Assembly: GCA_964510205.1 (NCBI GenBank)
Contig: CAZEBW010000042.1
Span: forward strand, 1-31,678
Direction: 5' to 3'
From: CAZEBW01 sp964510205
Lineage (GTDB): Bacteria; Chloroflexota; Anaerolineae; VGOG01
Length of the DNA stretch: 31,678 nt
Positions within the stretch are counted from its first letter, which is position 1, and each line of letters opens with the position of its first letter. Positions 22,027-27,786 of the stretch are shown here, in pieces. The notes under the pieces were generated by a model. That model did no database searches, was not told the origin of the DNA, and worked only from the letters and a program-made list of their open reading frames with translations. The position numbers and the translations under genes are program-made.

Positions 22027-23040
22027 TCACTCGAAGAGCTTGGCGATTTCATCGCGCTCAAAATAGGGGAGTTCCCGCGCTACCCCGCCGGCCGTCATTT
22101 TTAACCCCTCTTCCCTGGCCACGACCTGGCCGATGACCGCCGCCGCGATGCCCGCCCTCTCTAGCTCCTCGACGACCCGCGCTGAGTCTGTCGGCGACAG
22201 GACAATCAGCAGCGAGCCCGAGGCGATGATGCCCAAAGGATCGAGACCGTAGTCGGCACAGAGACGCGTCGTCTCCGGCAGCACCTCGATCCGCTCCTGG
22301 TGTATCAACAGGCCCACATCCGCCGCCTTCGCCAGCTCCCGCAAGCCCGTGGCCAACCCACCCTCAGTCGGATCGTGCATGGCGTGCACCCGCGCCTGCG
22401 CGGTGGCGATCTGGGCCTCGCGCACTACGCTGATGCCCGGCCGATGGAGGAAATCCCGGCAGCGTTCAATGAAATCCGCCGCATACCTGCCAGCCAGCTC
22501 CCCCGCTTTCTCGCGGGCAATGATAGAGGTGGCCTCAATGGCGATGCCCTTGGTGAGAATGATGTCATCTCCCACCTGAGCCCCAGCCGTGGTCACCAGC
22601 TTGTCCCGCTCTACCTCGCCCAGCATCTGCCCCACCACGATGGGCCGGGGCAAGCCATGAGTGATCTCGGTGTGGCCGCCGCACAGCGAGACCCCCAACT
22701 GGCGGCAGGCATCGGAGAGCTGAGAGAAGATGCCCTCCACCAAGGCTCTATCGGCGCTGCCGGCGGGCAAGAGGACCGTGGCCAGAAACCACCTAGGGAT
22801 AGCGCCGCTGACGGCTACGTCGTTGGCGTTGACGTTGACGGCGTACCAGCCTATCTCCTCGGTGGCGAAGGTGATGGGATCGGTCTTGGCCACCAGATAG
22901 CGGTCGCCGAAGTCTATCACGGTGGCATCCTCGCCCACTTCAGCTCCCACCACCACGCGCTCGTCGGCCTGCGCATACCTGGCCAATACTTGCCCCAGGT
23001 AGTCCATTTCTAGCTTGCCCACAGACAGAGTGTCCAGCAT
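22027..23040 (-). CDS. AIR synthase-like (PurM/HypE superfamily) protein
   Basis: 337 residues. GAEVGEDATVIDF, NVNANDVAVSGAIPRWFLAT, LGVSLCGGHTEIT, HDPTEGGLATGLRELA and IIASGSLLIVL follow the HypE/PurM order: an ATP-binding N-domain and a C-domain. True HypE ends in a Pro-Arg-Ile-Cys tail whose Cys carries the thiocarboxamide; this protein ends in KLFE without Cys, so it should not be called HypE. Its substrate is unknown. I chose ATG 23040 (GAGG five bases upstream) over the TTG at 23070, which lies inside the terminator-like hairpin. It is preceded by an attenuator-like leader (23070-23230). Confidence 0.85.
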   Translation of the reverse strand: MLDTLSVGKLEMDYLGQVLARYAQADERVVVGAEVGEDATVIDFGDRYLVAKTDPITFATEEIGWYAVNVNANDVAVSGAIPRWFLATVLLPAGSADRALVEGIFSQLSDACRQLGVSLCGGHTEITHGLPRPIVVGQMLGEVERDKLVTTAGAQVGDDIILTKGIAIEATSIIAREKAGELAGRYAADFIERCRDFLHRPGISVVREAQIATAQARVHAMHDPTEGGLATGLRELAKAADVGLLIHQERIEVLPETTRLCADYGLDPLGIIASGSLLIVLSPTDSARVVEELERAGIAAAVIGQVVAREEGLKMTAGGVARELPYFERDEIAKLFE

Positions 23041-23069
23041 CCTGACCTCACTTATGCCTCTCAAAGACA

Positions 23070-23098
23070 AAGGGCCTCTTCAAGAAGAAGAGGCCCTT
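23070..23098 (-). terminator. Terminator-like hairpin in the leader of the AIR-synthase-like gene
   Basis: A perfect 12-bp stem: AAGGGCCTCTTC and GAAGAGGCCCTT (plus-strand 23070-23081 and 23087-23098) with a 5-base loop, followed in the transcript by UGUCUUUG. It sits 29 bases before the gene start and 15 bases after the leader ORF stop, the place of an attenuator. Confidence 0.75.
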
Positions 23099-23103
23099 CG
23101 TGG

Positions 23104-23144
23104 GCGCCGTAGCTAGCTCCCGAAGGGAGGTGATGCTACGGCGC
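23104..23144 (-). promoter_or_regulatory. Nested pause/anti-terminator hairpin overlapping the leader ORF
   Basis: GCGCCGTAGC and GCTACGGCGC (23104-23113 and 23135-23144) form a perfect 10-bp stem. Its 21-base loop holds a second hairpin, CTCCC-GAA-GGGAG. The loop sequence CCCUUCG of the transcript is complementary to CGAAGGG at the base of the downstream terminator (23094-23100), so the two structures can compete. The 5' arm lies in leader codons 8-11. Confidence 0.65.
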
Positions 23145-23166
23145 TGTTACTACTACTGTGATCCAT
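23113..23166 (-). CDS. Putative 17-residue leader peptide
   Basis: Reads MDHSSSNSAVASPPFGS then TAG. AGGAGGT lies seven bases before the ATG, an ideal spacing. It starts about 29 bases after the expected transcription start. Codons 4-6 are AGU AGU AGU, followed by AAC and AGC, so translation would be sensitive to Ser-tRNA(GCU) supply. Together with the hairpins at 23104-23144 and 23070-23098 this has the layout of a translation-controlled attenuator. The peptide is too short for homology to support it; the evidence is the SD, promoter and RNA structures. Confidence 0.6.
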   Translation of the reverse strand: MDHSSSNSAVASPPFGS

Positions 23167-23201
23167 TGGCACCACCTCCTATATCTATGATGGCGACACA
23201 T

Positions 23202-23230
23202 ATTATCCCCCAAAAGAGATAATTTGTCAA
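23202..23230 (-). promoter_or_regulatory. Promoter of the leader and AIR-synthase-like gene
   Basis: On the minus strand TTGACA (23230-23225), 17-bp spacer, GATAAT (23207-23202). Expected start near 23195 gives an about 155-base leader. Confidence 0.82.
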
Positions 23231-23278
23231 ATCACGATGATTCCTAAGACGACGCCACCACCACAGAAGGCCAAAGAG

Positions 23279-23325
23279 AACCCGCTCCATTGGATTACAT
23301 GCCAGTTACTCCCCTGGAGCGGGTT
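23279..23325 (-). terminator. Hairpin downstream of the DUF5679 gene
   Basis: AACCCGCTCCA (23279-23289) and TGGAGCGGGTT (23315-23325) form a perfect 11-bp stem with a 25-base loop; on the minus strand CTCTTTGG follows. It may end the DUF5679 transcript, although the U tract is poor and the loop large. Confidence 0.5.
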
Positions 23326-23365
23326 ATCCCGAACCGATATCGTGCCTTTGATCACGGCGCCCCGC

Positions 23366-23521
23366 CTACTCCTTCTTCTTGGGTAGGAACTTGAACATCC
23401 CAGTGCCACACTTGGGACAAGTTCCCTTGGCCGCCAAGCGGCCATTCTTCATGGTTACCTCCTTGGCGCCTTCCATCATTCTCTTCTCTCTGCACTTAAC
23501 GCAATAACCCTCCACCTCCAC
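23366..23521 (-). CDS. DUF5679 small zinc-ribbon protein
   Basis: 51 residues from GTG 23521 to TAG 23368-23366. It starts VEVEGYCVKCREKR, continues with VTMKNGRLAAKGTCP, and has the paired CPKCGTGMF, matching DUF5679 in length and motif order. The two CxxC pairs (residues 7/10 and 35/38) should bind zinc. GGGGGTGA lies about seven bases before the GTG, and a promoter is at 23557-23585. The family is conserved in Chloroflexota and Actinomycetota and of unknown role. It is shorter than usual ORF-calling cutoffs. Confidence 0.88.
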   Translation of the reverse strand: MEVEGYCVKCREKRMMEGAKEVTMKNGRLAAKGTCPKCGTGMFKFLPKKKE

Positions 23522-23556
23522 TCTACTTCACCCCCTTTCGCGTCATTATTGAAGCC

Positions 23557-23585
23557 ATTATAGCATAAAACGCTTATTTTGGCAA
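23557..23585 (-). promoter_or_regulatory. Promoter of the DUF5679 gene
   Basis: On the minus strand TTGCCA (23585-23580), 17-bp spacer, TATAAT (23562-23557), just after the stop of the DUF3786 gene. Confidence 0.8.
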
Positions 23586-23592
23586 TTTCCCC

Positions 23593-24228
23593 TCACCCGC
23601 TTCTACTCTTGATCAAGCGTCCGGCCAGCATCCCGCCCAACACAGCCAAGTCCTCCGTGGGGAGGTAGTGACTCGCCGCAGCGTCGAAGAGCACGTTGGC
23701 CGAGGCAGGGAACTCCTCGTCCGCCAAGTAGAGAACGGCAGCCAAGCGGAGGCGCGGGAATATGTTGAAGAGGAAGGACGCATCACCATAGGTCAAGCGC
23801 GTGCCACCCAGAGCTTCAGCAGCGGCGACGAAGCCGTCGAGATCGCGGCCAAAAACCTGAGCCAAGCGAAGATTGGCTCGCCGTCGAAAGGCGGCATCGT
23901 AAACGCGCCCGTCAGGCAGTTCACGGAAGGCGATCCAAGAATCGGCCAGAAGTGTACCGTCGGCGTTGATGAGATAGTGCAAGATGAGGATCTTAACCGC
24001 AATGGGCGGCTCCACACCCGTCTCGGCCTCCTCCACCGAAATCTCGGGATAGCGCACGACGTAGTCCGCCCCCCAAAACCTCACCCCTATCTGGCTGCTG
24101 GTTTCGGTCAAGCTGATGTGCTGGGTGTCGCTGCGCAAGGCCACCACCCAGGGATCGAGGGATTGTAGATCGGCAACGGCTTTATCCAAGGCGGGTCCGT
24201 AGGTCTCCTCAGGCGTTCTTTGTTTCAT
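23593..24228 (-). CDS. DUF3786 domain protein
   Basis: 211 residues, soluble. The order ILILHYLINADG, SWIAFRELPDGRVYDAAFRRRA, AEALGGTRLTYGDASFLFNIFPRLRLAAVLYLADEEFP (about 140-177) and NVLFDAAASHYLPTEDLAVLGG matches DUF3786. The family is found in anaerobes, sometimes fused to or beside Fe-S or corrinoid proteins, but its function is unknown. No cysteine motif is visible here. AGGAGG lies five bases before the ATG. It is divergent from the ProRS-like gene. Confidence 0.88.
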   Translation of the reverse strand: MKQRTPEETYGPALDKAVADLQSLDPWVVALRSDTQHISLTETSSQIGVRFWGADYVVRYPEISVEEAETGVEPPIAVKILILHYLINADGTLLADSWIAFRELPDGRVYDAAFRRRANLRLAQVFGRDLDGFVAAAEALGGTRLTYGDASFLFNIFPRLRLAAVLYLADEEFPASANVLFDAAASHYLPTEDLAVLGGMLAGRLIKSRSG

Positions 24229-24276
24229 CTCAACCTCCTATCAAGCTGCCCCATATTGTACACAAACTCGCCGCAA

Positions 24277-24305
24277 TTGTCCAATCGGCTGAAAGATAGT
24301 ATAAT
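24277..24305 (+). promoter_or_regulatory. Promoter of the ProRS-like gene
   Basis: TTGTCC (24277-24282), 17-bp spacer, TATAAT (24300-24305), 54 bases before the ATG. Confidence 0.75.
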
Positions 24306-24359
24306 AGAAGTCGAAAAGAAGCCGGATTTCATCTGACAGCAGCAAGAGGAGGCAGCAAC

Positions 24360-25961
24360 ATGCGCATGTCGAAACTGTTTGGCCACACCCTACGCCAGAC
24401 GCCGTCCGAGGCTCGAACCCCAAGCCACCAACTGCTTCTCAGAGCCGGCATGATCCGTCCTGCGGCAGCGGGCACCTACACCTATCTGCCACTGGGACGC
24501 CGGGTGCTGCGCAAGATCGAGCAGGCGGTACGTCGGGAAATGGAAGCCCTGGGAGGACAGGAGCTGTTGATGCCCTTCGACTTGGATGCCGAAGAGGTCG
24601 TGGCCGACCTGTGCCGCACGGAGATCGAATCCTATCGCCAACTGCCCGCCCTCATCTACCAACCCCGCCCCAAATCACGCCACGAGTATCGCGCGGCAGG
24701 GGGCTTGCTGGAAGCTCAGGAATCCGTAGAGATGGAGACCCTCAGTTTTCACCCCGACACCGAGAACCTGGACGACTTTTACCCCCGCCTCTACCAAGCT
24801 TACGTCAACGTCTTCCAAACCTGTCGCTTGGAGACCGTGGCTGTCGAAACCGAAGACGGCCACGAGTTCATCGTCCCCTACGAGGCAAGCGAGTACAGTT
24901 TTATGTTGTGCTCCGAGTGCAACTACGCTGCCCACACCGAGTGGGCGGCGTTCGCCAAGCCAGCGGCGCCCCAGGAAGCGGAAAGGGCCGTCGAGAAAGT
25001 GGCCACGCCAGACTGCAAAACCATCAAGCACCTGGCTGACTACGTGGGAGTGCCCACCGCGAAAACCCTGAAAGCCATGCTCTACGCCACCGAGGAGGGA
25101 GAGGTGATCTTCGCCATCATCCGAGGCGACCTGGACATCAGCCAGGCCAAGCTGAAAAACGCTTTGGGGGGCGCCGATTTGTACACGGCCATAGAAAGGG
25201 AGATCGTGGCCGTGGGAGGCGTGCCGGGCTACACCTCGCCCGTGGGATTGAGCGGGGTCAAGGTGGTGGCCGACGATTCGGTGCTGCGGGGCTCCAACTT
25301 CGTGGCCGGCGCCAACGAGCATGGCTACCACCTGCTGAACGTCAACTATCCCCGCGATTTCCAAGCCGATGTCCTGACAGACATCGCCCAGGCCCGGGCG
25401 GGCTACGCCTGCTCCCGCTGTGGTGGTCAACTGACGGAAATGTCCGGCATTGAGATTAGCTATCTGAAGCGCGGCCAGAGGGTAGAGGCCACCTACCTGG
25501 ATCGAGAGGGCAATCCCAGGCCCATCGTCATGGGCTCCTACGGCCTGGACCTGGCGCGACTGATGGCCGCCGTGGTGGAGCAGCACCATGACCAATGGGG
25601 CATCCTCTGGCCCGCCTCGATCGCCCCCTATCAGATTCACCTGGTCGTTCTGGGAACGAACGAGACGGTCGCGGCTCAGGCCGAGGAAGTGTACCACGAC
25701 CTGCAAGACTGGGGGTACGAAGTCCTCTACGACGACCGCGATGGGAGCGCGGGGGTCAAGTTCAACGACGCGGACCTCATCGGCGTCCCCCTGCGCCTCA
25801 CGCTAAGCCGCCGCACCCTGAAGGAGAATGTCATTGAGGTCAAACTGCGCTGGGAAAAGGATCGTGGAACCATCGGCCTGGACACGCTGCGCGGAGAACT
25901 CGAAAAGCTGAAAAGGGTAAAACATCAAAACCCTCGAGCGTTTCGCCCCAAGCACCACTGA
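24360..25961 (+). CDS. Prolyl-tRNA synthetase-like protein with degraded aminoacylation site
   Basis: 533 residues; AGAGGAGG precedes the ATG. The N-terminus follows bacterial ProS closely (LLLRAGMIRPAAAGTYTYLPLGRRVL, then QELLMP at 67-72). ProS then has about 33 residues including W-x-x-SGR and the LGPTHEE (TxE) loop; here LMP runs almost directly into LDAEEVVADL. Motif 2, normally FRDE-RPRFG-R-REF-MKDAYSF, reads SRHEYRAAGGLLEAQ at 106-120. The GSxGGSxSHEF loop is shortened to EDGHEF. The YbaK-type editing insert (about 215-335) is intact, with KTLKAML and GYTSPVGL matching the editing Lys and GxxxP. Motif 3 (GSYGLDLARL, R400) and the anticodon-binding domain remain. I infer an editing or regulatory paralogue rather than the cell's only ProRS. 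Confidence 0.85.
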   Translation: MRMSKLFGHTLRQTPSEARTPSHQLLLRAGMIRPAAAGTYTYLPLGRRVLRKIEQAVRREMEALGGQELLMPFDLDAEEVVADLCRTEIESYRQLPALIYQPRPKSRHEYRAAGGLLEAQESVEMETLSFHPDTENLDDFYPRLYQAYVNVFQTCRLETVAVETEDGHEFIVPYEASEYSFMLCSECNYAAHTEWAAFAKPAAPQEAERAVEKVATPDCKTIKHLADYVGVPTAKTLKAMLYATEEGEVIFAIIRGDLDISQAKLKNALGGADLYTAIEREIVAVGGVPGYTSPVGLSGVKVVADDSVLRGSNFVAGANEHGYHLLNVNYPRDFQADVLTDIAQARAGYACSRCGGQLTEMSGIEISYLKRGQRVEATYLDREGNPRPIVMGSYGLDLARLMAAVVEQHHDQWGILWPASIAPYQIHLVVLGTNETVAAQAEEVYHDLQDWGYEVLYDDRDGSAGVKFNDADLIGVPLRLTLSRRTLKENVIEVKLRWEKDRGTIGLDTLRGELEKLKRVKHQNPRAFRPKHH

Positions 25962-26007
25962 TCCTGCAAAGACGGGTGCCAGGTCTGAGAAAGAAATTTC
26001 CCTCTGC

Positions 26008-26036
26008 TTGACAATGTTCGCAGAATGATGTACAGT
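26008..26036 (+). promoter_or_regulatory. Promoter of the YefM-YoeB operon
   Basis: TTGACA (26008-26013), 17-bp spacer, TACAGT (26031-26036). The -10 box lies inside the operator palindrome at 26029-26047. Confidence 0.8.
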
Positions 26037-26047
26037 ATTACTGTACA
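26029..26047. promoter_or_regulatory. YefM-type operator, perfect 19-bp palindrome
   Basis: TGTACAGTA (26029-26037), central T, TACTGTACA (26039-26047). Both arms contain TGTACA, the core known from the E. coli yefM-yoeB operator. It covers the -10 box, so binding by the YefM-YoeB complex would block transcription. Confidence 0.85.
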
Positions 26048-26067
26048 TTTTCTGACTTGGAGGTGTT

Positions 26068-26388
26068 ATGGCTATTCAAACAACCTATACCCAGGCACGT
26101 GCCAGTCTTGCGTCGCTTTGGGATGAGGTCACTCTCAATCGCGAGATCGTCGTCATCAAGCGACGCGGAGCGGAGCCGGTGGCCCTGATCTCGGCCGACG
26201 AATTGGAAGGGTTGATGGAGACCGCTCATCTGTTAAGGTCGCCCAAGAATGCAGAACGTCTGTGGAGAGCACTAGGGCGAGCACAACGGAAGGAAGGCAC
26301 TCCACAGACCATAGCCGAGTTGAAAAGAGAGGTCGGCCTTGACGAAGTCACGGAAGCCTATCCTGAGCAAAGTCGAAGGAATGGGTAG
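26068..26388 (+). CDS. YefM/Phd-family antitoxin
   Basis: 106 residues. The N-terminal Phd/YefM fold is clear: TYTQARASLASLWDEV, EIVVIKRRGAEPVALISADELEGLMETAHLLRSPKNAERL. The N-terminal part binds DNA and the C-terminal tail wraps the toxin. The C-terminus ends AYPEQSRRNG, encoded by the inserted repeat at 26361-26380, so the native tail probably ended near VTEA. SD CTTGGAGG precedes the ATG. Promoter and operator are directly upstream; the toxin gene overlaps the last codons. Confidence 0.9.
   Translation: MAIQTTYTQARASLASLWDEVTLNREIVVIKRRGAEPVALISADELEGLMETAHLLRSPKNAERLWRALGRAQRKEGTPQTIAELKREVGLDEVTEAYPEQSRRNG
26361..26380. repeat. CCTGAGCAAAGTCGAAGGA-type repeat at the antitoxin/toxin junction
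   Basis: TCCTGAGCAAAGTCGAAGGA is a member of a short imperfect palindrome (CCTTCGACTT...CTCAGG) widespread in bacterial genomes. It is read in two frames here, as PEQSRR in the antitoxin and LSKVEG upstream of the toxin. Confidence 0.7.
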
Positions 26389-26659
26389 CTGCGATAGGGA
26401 GCAACGCGACGCCGTCTCTCATCCCGAGTTCATAGAGGACCTGCGACATTGGGTGCAAACAGATCGAAAGAAGGCACTACGGGTGCTAAGGTTAGTGGAG
26501 GACATTCTTCGGGATCCTTTTCAGGGGATAGGAAAGCCAGAGCCACTGAAGTATCTGGCGGAGGGAGCCTGGTCCAGGCGACTGACGCAAGAACACCGCG
26601 TCGTGTACCTGGTCAGTGAGGACCGGATAGACTTCCTGCAAGCACGCTATCACTACTGA
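26381..26659 (+). CDS. YoeB-family mRNA interferase toxin
   Basis: 92 residues from ATG 26381. GIGKPEPLKYLAEGAWSRRLTQEHRVVYLV and the C-terminal ARYHY match YoeB, including the catalytic Glu/Arg/His and terminal Tyr region. YoeB cleaves mRNA on the ribosome. The start is uncertain: ATG 26381 overlaps the antitoxin stop by eight bases but its AAGGA is too close; TTG 26339 gives 14 more residues, most of them repeat-encoded. The N-terminal dozen residues (MGSCDREQRDAVS) do not look like the usual YoeB start, so the 5' end may have been altered by the repeat. Confidence 0.88.
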   Translation: MGSCDREQRDAVSHPEFIEDLRHWVQTDRKKALRVLRLVEDILRDPFQGIGKPEPLKYLAEGAWSRRLTQEHRVVYLVSEDRIDFLQARYHY

Positions 26660-26770
26660 AGGCCTTCCGCATGGCGCTTCTCCCATACGGCAAGCGGTTG
26701 TCGGCGTGCCTTCGGCGCTGGAGATCCTGCGTGCCCTGCGGCAGGCGCGATGGGCGTCTGGCCATTGCAG

Positions 26771-26799
26771 TTGCATCTTTTGGTCTGTTGGTGTATACT
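26771..26799 (+). promoter_or_regulatory. Promoter of the second TumE-like module
   Basis: TTGCAT (26771-26776), 17-bp spacer, TATACT (26794-26799), 47 bases before the ATG; the -10 box is identical to that of the first module. The preceding stretch 26660-26770 is GC-rich, with a small GCCCTGCGGCAGGC palindrome and no gene I can support. Confidence 0.72.
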
Positions 26800-26846
26800 A
26801 AAGCGGTGTCGGATCAGAGCAAGGAGCGAATCGAAGAGGTGCCCCT

Positions 26847-27155
26847 ATGAATAGAGAAACGATCACAGCCGAAGGCTTATTGAGAGACATCTATGAAGCA
26901 GAATCTGCTCTGCGCTGGTTTGAGCAGAAGTACGGGTTGCTTTCCGAGACCTTCTATCATGTCTATCAGCAAGGCCAACTGCGCGATGAAGACCCTGATG
27001 AGATTCGGGAGTATATGGAATGGTCTGGCTGGTATGAGATTCGCCAGGACCGCCGCCAGCGTTATGAGCAGGCGGTTGAGCAACGTTTGAGAGAGCTCTC
27101 CGCACCTGCTTCGTTATTGGACTTGCACATCAGTCAACTGCGTGTACCGGCCTAA
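26847..27155 (+). CDS. Small partner protein of TumE-like toxin (putative antitoxin), copy 2
   Basis: 102 residues, helical and charged. The core FEQKYGLLSETFYHVYQQGQL...EYMEWSGWYEIR parallels the 71-residue protein at 16127, with extra helices at both ends (the C-terminal part is rich in Arg/Glu/Gln). GAGGTG precedes the ATG. The next gene starts two bases after its stop. Confidence 0.75.
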   Translation: MNRETITAEGLLRDIYEAESALRWFEQKYGLLSETFYHVYQQGQLRDEDPDEIREYMEWSGWYEIRQDRRQRYEQAVEQRLRELSAPASLLDLHISQLRVPA

Positions 27156-27157
27156 CT

Positions 27158-27574
27158 ATGTCAGACGCTCTGAACACTTATGGTGACTATGCCCGGCTGA
27201 TCTTCTCTCTGCTGGCTGCTCGTGCTACCATCGAGAGTCACACTGTAGCAATATACACAACCAGCCAGACCATAGGAATCACGCGGGGGAATGTTGTGTT
27301 TCGCTCTGGGCATGTGCTGCGTGTGTTTGAGCAAGTTGATTTCGTCGCTCATCGCATCCTCAGGTATTTCTATGAACTCACCTATGAGGGTGAACCGTCC
27401 TGGTGGTATGACTCGATGCCCCACCCAGATGTACCAGAGTTGCAGAGTACCCATCCTCATCACAAGCACGTTCCGCCCGATGTCAAACACAATCGCATCC
27501 CTGCCCCGGAAATGAGTTTTACTTGTCCCAATCTTCCCGTACTGATTCGGGAGATTGAGGCACTGTTGAAGTAG
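27158..27574 (+). CDS. TumE-like (DUF6516) putative toxin, copy 2
   Basis: 138 residues. VVFRSGHVLRVFEQVDF, RILRYFYELTYEGEPSWWYDSMPHPD and THPHHKHVPPDV follow the TumE/DUF6516 pattern, with the PHHKH motif at about 107-111 and a C-terminal helix NLPVLIREIEALL. In this copy the usual RYD is WYD. No independent SD is visible, so translation is probably coupled to the upstream gene. Followed by the terminator at 27653-27685. Confidence 0.75.
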   Translation: MSDALNTYGDYARLIFSLLAARATIESHTVAIYTTSQTIGITRGNVVFRSGHVLRVFEQVDFVAHRILRYFYELTYEGEPSWWYDSMPHPDVPELQSTHPHHKHVPPDVKHNRIPAPEMSFTCPNLPVLIREIEALLK

Positions 27575-27652
27575 AAGCCACCTCACCTGTTCATACAGGT
27601 CACACCCGCTCAGATCCCTACGATTAGCCGCACCAACGGTGTCAGAGGAAGC

Positions 27653-27685
27653 AGCCGAGTTGGACAAACCCAACTCGGCTGTTTT
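27653..27685 (+). terminator. Rho-independent terminator after the second TumE-like module
   Basis: AGCCGAGTTGG (27653-27663) and CCAACTCGGCT (27670-27680) form a perfect 11-bp stem with a 6-base loop, followed by GTTTTCTT. Confidence 0.9.
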
Positions 27686-27697
27686 CTTGCCACAGGA

Positions 27698-27753
27698 TTC
27701 TAACACAATTCTAACACTCCTCTAATGCTATTCTAACGCAAGTGAAGTAGAAT
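27698..27753 (+). promoter_or_regulatory. Four phased 11-bp direct repeats and -10 box (PhoB/OmpR-type operator?)
   Basis: TTCTAACACAA (27698), TTCTAACACTC (27709), CTCTAATGCTA (27720) and TTCTAACGCAA (27731) follow one another without gaps. TAGAAT (27748-27753) begins six bases after the last unit, and no good -35 box is present. An 11-bp direct-repeat period is that of PhoB/OmpR-family response regulators. It lies 34 bases before the start of the Cys-rich gene. Confidence 0.7.
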
Positions 27754-27786
27754 ATAGACAAATCGTTGGGGAAAGGAGCGGCAAGC

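Noticed and set aside
22027..23070. Annotation as hydrogenase maturation factor HypE
   Set aside because: The C-terminal Pro-Arg-Ile-Cys tail needed for HypE function is absent and no hyp or hydrogenase genes are nearby.
23104..23250. Plus-strand small ORF starting at ATG 23132 after GGGAGG
   Set aside because: The SD is only two bases from the ATG, and the same DNA is better explained by the minus-strand promoter, leader ORF and hairpins.
23227..23445. 72-codon minus-strand frame overlapping the DUF5679 gene
   Set aside because: It overlaps the well-supported DUF5679 gene in another frame, has no SD and shows no family pattern; part of it is the hairpin at 23279-23325.
24360..25961. Frameshift or assembly error explaining the missing ProRS segment
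   Set aside because: The frame is open throughout, and sequence just before (QELLMP) and after (EEVVADL) the gap stays in register with ProS; altered residues in motif 2 lie outside the gap.
26492..26776. Minus-strand frame over the YoeB 3' end
   Set aside because: It is antisense to the clear YoeB gene and lacks any family pattern; the GC-rich part is probably repeat sequence.
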